Assembly: GCA_028280675.1 (NCBI GenBank)
Contig: JANQLI010000104.1
Coordinates: 1-8,908 of the forward strand
Length of the DNA: 8,908 nucleotides
Direction: 5' to 3'
From: Alphaproteobacteria bacterium
Lineage (GTDB): Bacteria > Pseudomonadota > Alphaproteobacteria > SMXP01
Within the stretch, counting starts at the first letter, position 1; every line of letters begins with the position of its first letter. The position numbers and the translations under genes were made by a program. Shown in pieces: positions 6,303 to 8,908 of the stretch. Under the pieces are notes generated by a model. The model did no database searches. It saw nothing but the letters and a program-made list of their open reading frames with translations, and was not told the origin of the DNA.

Positions 6303-6341
6303 CTCAACTCACACGAAAAATATTCTCAAAGGTGTGTTGAG
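6303..6341 (-). promoter_or_regulatory. Leader hairpin overlapping the ribosome binding site of the operon
   Basis: In the 5' leader of the retropepsin gene, CTCAAC (6303-6308) pairs with GTTGAG (6336-6341), and ACAC (6311-6314) pairs with GTGT (6332-6335), leaving a 2-nt bulge and a 17-nt loop. The total is 10 base pairs. On the transcript the 3' arm GTTGAG contains the first bases of the GTTGAGGA Shine-Dalgarno region for the ATG at 6291. Folding could therefore reduce translation of the whole coupled operon. It may alternatively be a protein-binding dyad in DNA. No known riboswitch class is recognised. Confidence 0.45.
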
Positions 6342-6374
6342 TGAAATAAGCCCAACACAGCCATCACCAACTGG

Positions 6375-6402
6375 CATATAACGGATATTAACCATTTGTT
6401 AA
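6375..6402 (-). promoter_or_regulatory. Candidate promoter for the retropepsin operon
   Basis: Read on the minus strand, TTAACA (6402-6397) could serve as a -35 (5 of 6 to TTGACA) and TATATG (6380-6375) as a -10 (4 of 6) with a 16-nt spacer. The -35 lies inside the CtrA-type box, the arrangement seen at many CtrA-activated promoters. Transcription would begin near 6368, leaving a leader of about 75 nt that includes the hairpin at 6303-6341. This is a motif-level suggestion only. Confidence 0.3.
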
Positions 6403-6403
6403 C
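6388..6403. promoter_or_regulatory. Perfect CtrA-type box TTAA-N7-TTAAC
   Basis: TTAACCATTTGTTAAC matches the alphaproteobacterial CtrA consensus TTAA-N7-TTAAC exactly and includes the frequent TTAACCAT half. It is in the 343-nt gap between two divergent transcription units, about 100 nt upstream of the retropepsin start and about 230 nt upstream of the membrane protein at 6635, so the leftward operon is the likelier target. An almost identical box is at 9-24. The rest of the gap (6404-6634) has no recognisable gene. Confidence 0.6.
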
Positions 6404-6533
6404 TAAAAATCGCAGGTTTTTTGCCTGTTGTGCGCTCTCATACAGATGGCCGCCTTTTCATGCGTCGTGAGTGAGCGTTCCTCCATCACTTGATCGGTGT
6501 ATGATGGCGGCTAAAGCGCTATTTTTTCATAAG

Positions 6534-6580
6534 CGCACGTTCATTAGCCGATATAGTGATCGCACTTCATTTGACGGCTA
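6534..6580. repeat. Short dyad and direct repeat upstream of the membrane protein gene
   Basis: TAGCCG at 6545-6550 is the reverse complement of CGGCTA at 6575-6580, with 24 nt between. Overlapping it, CGCACGTTCATT (6534-6545) recurs as CGCACTTCATT (6561-6571), differing by one inserted base. The region lies 55-100 nt upstream of the start at 6635 and could contain operator sites for that gene. No good -35/-10 pair was found: TTGACG at 6571-6576 has no matching -10 at 16-18 nt. The signal is modest. Confidence 0.25.
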
Positions 6581-6634
6581 TCTGAAAACCGTGCGAACTG
6601 GGTTCATGAAATCTATGCCGTAAGGATACCCGCC

Positions 6635-7615
6635 ATGACTGCAGAGACAAAAAGCCGAGACACCAACTCCTGGATCCCCGCGCAACTCTATAAAAAGCCC
6701 TATCTGGGATTGATGGCTGTGGGGACGTTGCTGTCATGGCAAGCCTTCGGGCACGCCTTCACCATCATGCAGCGGACTTATCTTTCCGAAACCGGTATTT
6801 TTGCGATGAATATCATTCTCGGCATTCTCGGGCTTGTCTGTGTCTGGCGCGGATTTGAAAAAGACGAGCTGACGGCAACCTGTTATGGCGCTCTAGGCGG
6901 CGCACTGATCTGGTTTGGCTTTTTTGAATATGGCTTTAATCACATCCTGCCGGATATCTTAGGGGGTATTCCTCCATTGATGGGCTATGATCCGAATATC
7001 GGCGAATTTGTTTATTACAATGGCGGCATGAAGCTTCTGCAAGCAAGCGGCCTTTTGGCCTTCCCTATCATTATTCTTCTTGGATTGAATAAAGACACAC
7101 GGTGCCGCTTCTTCAAGTGGTTTCACCGCAATTTCAAACTGAAGCCCGAAGCCCCGACCGCGGGCTATCGCCGCCAATATTCCCGCATCACCGCTATGGA
7201 GTATGTCTTTGTGACATGGTTCATTTATGTGGTGTGCTTGACGATGCTCGATCCCCGGCTGTTTGACCCAGCCGGTATCGCTATGCCGCTTATCTTTTTG
7301 ACCTATTGCGTGTGGTGTGTGTATCTCATCTATAAACTCACGCAACAAAGCGGACCTGCCCCAACAGTACGTTATGCAGTCGGCGCTGGTATTTCGATCT
7401 GGCTCGTGCCTGAAAGCTTATCTGGCATGCAGATGATGACAGAATACTGGCTCAAACCCTTTGAGTATCCGATCCTTAACAGCCTGATCGTCCTTTATAT
7501 GGTGGTCTCAGCCTACATTCTCGCCAACGCGCCTGACAGGGGCGCAAAACCCAAAAAGAAAAAAGTGCAAGATTCGCAATCAACACATGCCGCGCAAGTG
7601 GCCGCCGCAGAATAA
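6635..7615 (+). CDS. Unidentified multi-spanning membrane protein
   Basis: I do not recognise this 326-residue protein. It appears to have about eight hydrophobic helices: roughly 23-45, 55-72, 80-100, 136-151, 188-205, 214-234, 246-262 and 279-298. The N-terminal 20 residues are polar. A basic cytoplasmic-looking loop (152-187, rich in Arg, Lys and His) separates the two halves. The C-terminus is soluble with a Lys cluster (305-310, PKKKK) followed by a Gln/Ala-rich tail. Conspicuous aromatic stretches are WFGFFEYGFNHILPDILGG (93-111) and YDPNIGEFVYYNGGMK (118-133), the latter probably an external loop. No transporter, enzyme or sensor motif is evident. The start is supported by AAGGA 8 nt upstream of the ATG. 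The gene is alone on its strand, diverges from the retropepsin operon, and ends 2 nt before the convergent DUF2007-like gene. Confidence 0.85.
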   Translation: MTAETKSRDTNSWIPAQLYKKPYLGLMAVGTLLSWQAFGHAFTIMQRTYLSETGIFAMNIILGILGLVCVWRGFEKDELTATCYGALGGALIWFGFFEYGFNHILPDILGGIPPLMGYDPNIGEFVYYNGGMKLLQASGLLAFPIIILLGLNKDTRCRFFKWFHRNFKLKPEAPTAGYRRQYSRITAMEYVFVTWFIYVVCLTMLDPRLFDPAGIAMPLIFLTYCVWCVYLIYKLTQQSGPAPTVRYAVGAGISIWLVPESLSGMQMMTEYWLKPFEYPILNSLIVLYMVVSAYILANAPDRGAKPKKKKVQDSQSTHAAQVAAAE

Positions 7616-7617
7616 GC

Positions 7618-7854
7618 CTAGCCAAATTGCGTTTGCGAGAGAAGCTGACGGGCAGAGGCAAAATCCTCTTGCGCAACCAACAAGCGATGCCCGCCTTTAT
7701 CGTCGCTCACTAAAGCCGCGCTGACACCGAACGCGCCTAAGTAAGATGACATCAATATTGCTTGGGATTCATCGTCCGGAGAGGCGATCTCAACCATTTC
7801 GGACAGGTCCGGCGCGGCCCGTTCATCCATCGGGTTTTTGTCAAGAGATGACAT
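7618..7854 (-). CDS. DUF2007-like small protein
   Basis: A 78-residue acidic soluble protein. Residues about 20-78 fit the DUF2007 pattern (putative prokaryotic signal-transducing protein): MVEIASPDDESQAILMSSYL, then GAFGVSAALVSDD, then a GGHRLLVAQEDFASARQLL ending. That is strand-helix-strand followed by the conserved (L/V)LV-x-x-(E)-D-x-x-x-A-(R)-x-L-L. The first 19 residues are a polar extension. The reading frame stays open upstream to 8019, but the ATG at 7854 has a strong AAGGA 10 nt before it and the longer version would overlap the PDZ lipoprotein gene, so the short form is preferred. A small inverted repeat (CTCTC 7859-7863, GAGAG 7876-7880) places that ribosome binding site in a loop. 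Function is unknown; similar proteins bind ligands or regulators through this small fold, which is inference here. Confidence 0.78.
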   Translation of the reverse strand: MSSLDKNPMDERAAPDLSEMVEIASPDDESQAILMSSYLGAFGVSAALVSDDKGGHRLLVAQEDFASARQLLSQTQFG

Positions 7855-7972
7855 GATACTCTCTTCCTTTATTTTGAGAGAGCATACACCAAAAACAAAG
7901 GATGCCGTCACGCATGAAACAAGTTGCCGCGCACTCTGCGAATATGGGCTTACATTTGCTGTGGATATAACC

Positions 7973-8488
7973 TCATTTATCCCACGACACACAGCTATCG
8001 GGATCGAGGAAAGAGACACGGGTGATCATGTCCAAAGGCACGTTAAGAAAGATCGTTTCACCTGCCCGCTGGATCAAAACGCCGAGTGGTTTCATCGACG
8101 TTCGAAAGGCAGCGGCAGCACGCTCCATAATATCATCACTGCAATGCACAGGATCACCATTGACCTTGATGATCCAATCATCCGCATGCAGCGCATCTTC
8201 AGCAGAGTTTGCACCGACCTGATCGACAATCACAATCCCACCAAATGCATTCATCTGCGGCCTGTTATTGACCGCAAGAGACGCGGGAGAGGAGCGACGC
8301 GGCGGCGCTGTCACCGGTTCAGTGATGGACTCGCGAAGGCCGCCGTCAACAGGCGCCGGAGCAGACGCCGTTTCTTTTGGGCGGAGAACAATCTTATCCT
8401 CGCCCATCACATCATCCCACATGTCAGAGATGTCGTCACACCCCGACACACATAACACTGCAAGACAGATCGCGATCCATTTTTGCAT
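7973..8488 (-). CDS. PDZ-domain lipoprotein
   Basis: A 171-residue predicted envelope lipoprotein. MQKWIAICLAVLCVSGC is a short signal peptide with lipobox VSGC and Cys17 lipidated. Residues 18 and 19 are both Asp; in E. coli Asp at +2 keeps a lipoprotein in the inner membrane, though the rule may differ here. A Pro/Ala/Ser-rich linker (36-72) leads to a PDZ-like domain (about 80-152): a carboxylate-binding-type loop FGGIVIVDQV, the central pattern SAEDALHADDWIIKVNGDPV, and the closing strands LGVLIQRAGETIFLNVPL. No protease domain is attached. Two cysteines (C116, C166) could form a disulfide. The start at 8488 is supported by AGGAG 7 nt upstream; an open frame runs to 8548 but lacks such support. 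It lies 118 nt upstream of the DUF2007-like gene on the same strand and diverges from typA. Confidence 0.85.
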   Translation of the reverse strand: MQKWIAICLAVLCVSGCDDISDMWDDVMGEDKIVLRPKETASAPAPVDGGLRESITEPVTAPPRRSSPASLAVNNRPQMNAFGGIVIVDQVGANSAEDALHADDWIIKVNGDPVHCSDDIMERAAAAFRTSMKPLGVLIQRAGETIFLNVPLDMITRVSFLDPDSCVSWDK

Positions 8489-8510
8489 TTGCACGCTCCT
8501 AGACATCCTT

Positions 8511-8520
8511 ATGGTTAACC
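8511..8520. promoter_or_regulatory. CtrA-like half-site in the PDZ lipoprotein/typA spacer
   Basis: The minus strand reads GGTTAACCAT, containing the TTAACCAT half found in strong CtrA boxes, 23 nt upstream of the PDZ lipoprotein start. The second TTAA at the N7 spacing is missing, so this is weak. The rest of the 217-nt divergent spacer (8489-8705) shows no clear promoter pair; GGTTAA recurs at 8695-8700 just before typA. Confidence 0.2.
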
Positions 8521-8705
8521 AGGCTGAGAGGTTTCTTTGTGCAGTCATTGCAAGTTTCGGTCCGCTTTATGTAGGCCGCGCGCAGGTCAAAGCGCAAAAC
8601 ATCGTATCCTCTCCGAACAAAAGCCTAGCCAGAACGGCATTTCCCCTATAGAGAGACCCCCACATTGGGCCGGTTATTGGGAGCCCTCAAGTTAGGTTAA
8701 TCAAC

Positions 8706-8908
8706 GTGTCAATTCGCAACATCGCCATCATCGCCCATGTCGATCATGGGAAGACCACGCTTGTAGATGTTCTACTGCGCCAAAGCGGCCTGTTCCGGGA
8801 CAACCAGCAAGTCGCCGAACGGGTCATGGACAGCAATGAGCTGGAGCAAGAACGCGGCATCACCATTCTTGCGAAATGCACATCGGTGGAGTGGCAAGGC
8901 ACGCGGAT
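8706..8908 (+). CDS. typA: Ribosome-associated GTPase TypA/BipA, N-terminal part
   Basis: Only the first 67 codons are present; the gene runs off the right edge. TypA/BipA is a translational GTPase related to EF-G and LepA that binds the ribosome and aids growth under stress and low temperature, including late 50S assembly. The fragment starts SIRNIAIIAHVDHGKTTLVD (residues 2-21), with the P-loop AHVDHGKT of the translation factor class (10-17), followed by LLRQSGLFRDNQ and ERVMDSNELEQERGITI (38-54), where RGIT is the G2/switch I motif. The MDSNxLExERGITI signature separates TypA from LepA and EF-G. The start codon is GTG at 8706; only a weak AGG lies 9 nt upstream. No in-frame ATG alternative fits the known N-terminus. 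The reading frame is intact to the end. Confidence 0.95.
   Translation, partial: MSIRNIAIIAHVDHGKTTLVDVLLRQSGLFRDNQQVAERVMDSNELEQERGITILAKCTSVEWQGTR

Noticed and set aside
6409..6428. CAGG-TTTTTTG-CCTG hairpin in the divergent spacer
   Set aside because: A 4-bp stem with a T-rich loop is too weak to call, and no transcript is expected to end there.
7855..8019. N-terminal extension of the DUF2007-like gene up to 8019
   Set aside because: It would overlap the PDZ lipoprotein gene, adds no family-like sequence, and ignores the strong AAGGA site serving the ATG at 7854.
7838..8455. Long plus-strand open frame (205 codons) opposite the PDZ lipoprotein gene
   Set aside because: It is antisense to a gene with a signal peptide, lipobox, PDZ-like domain and good ribosome binding site; its own translation is Arg/His-rich without any recognisable domain.
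8268..8651. Plus-strand open frame of 127 codons spanning the spacer before typA
   Set aside because: More than half is antisense to the PDZ lipoprotein gene and the remainder has low-complexity intergenic character; no ribosome binding site fits.
8669..8687. GGGC/GCCC inverted repeat before typA as a terminator or leader element
   Set aside because: The stem is only 4 bp with a 12-nt loop and no T-run, well within chance.

Overview
The window looks like part of a chromosome from an alphaproteobacterium of moderate GC content (roughly 50% by eye). The clues are a cytochrome c maturation CcmI with the alphaproteobacterial architecture, a lipoprotein of the family named after Caulobacter CC0125/CC1285, and two near-identical TTAA-N7-TTAA boxes of the kind bound by the cell-cycle regulator CtrA. 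The Caulobacterales/Hyphomonadaceae-like side of the class is a reasonable guess but not proven. No mobile element, CRISPR array, tRNA or rRNA is visible.

Layout. Bases 1-112 are intergenic, with a CtrA-type box at the left edge. A SAM-dependent methyltransferase (113-922, minus) diverges from ccmI (1106-2236, plus). ccmI converges on a small lipoprotein gene (2233-2712, minus), and their stop codons overlap. Upstream of that lipoprotein, 2713-2833 carries a perfect CRP-type palindrome and three tandem copies of a GATTC-containing 10-mer. Next is a tightly packed minus-strand operon, read from 6291 down to 2825: a membrane-anchored retropepsin-like lipoprotein, a transglutaminase-like/7-TM membrane protein, an ATP-grasp alpha-L-glutamate ligase-like protein, and a DUF1330 protein. 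The junctions are GTGA, TAATG and a 1-nt gap. The 343-nt gap 6292-6634 holds a leader hairpin and a perfect CtrA-type box. To its right lie an unidentified multi-spanning membrane protein (6635-7615, plus), a DUF2007-like small protein (7618-7854, minus), a PDZ-type lipoprotein (7973-8488, minus), and the first 67 codons of typA/bipA (8706-8908, plus), cut by the window end.

The most interesting part is the four-gene operon. The first three genes form a recurring but poorly understood association. Predicted topology puts the retropepsin domain and the degenerate transglutaminase domain on the outer face of the inner membrane and the ATP-grasp ligase in the cytoplasm. That suggests an envelope-sensing or peptide-tagging unit whose substrate is unknown. 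The DUF1330 gene as a coupled fourth member and the possible CtrA control are the local novelties. Several start codons were moved to sites with a Shine-Dalgarno sequence; each is explained in its entry.
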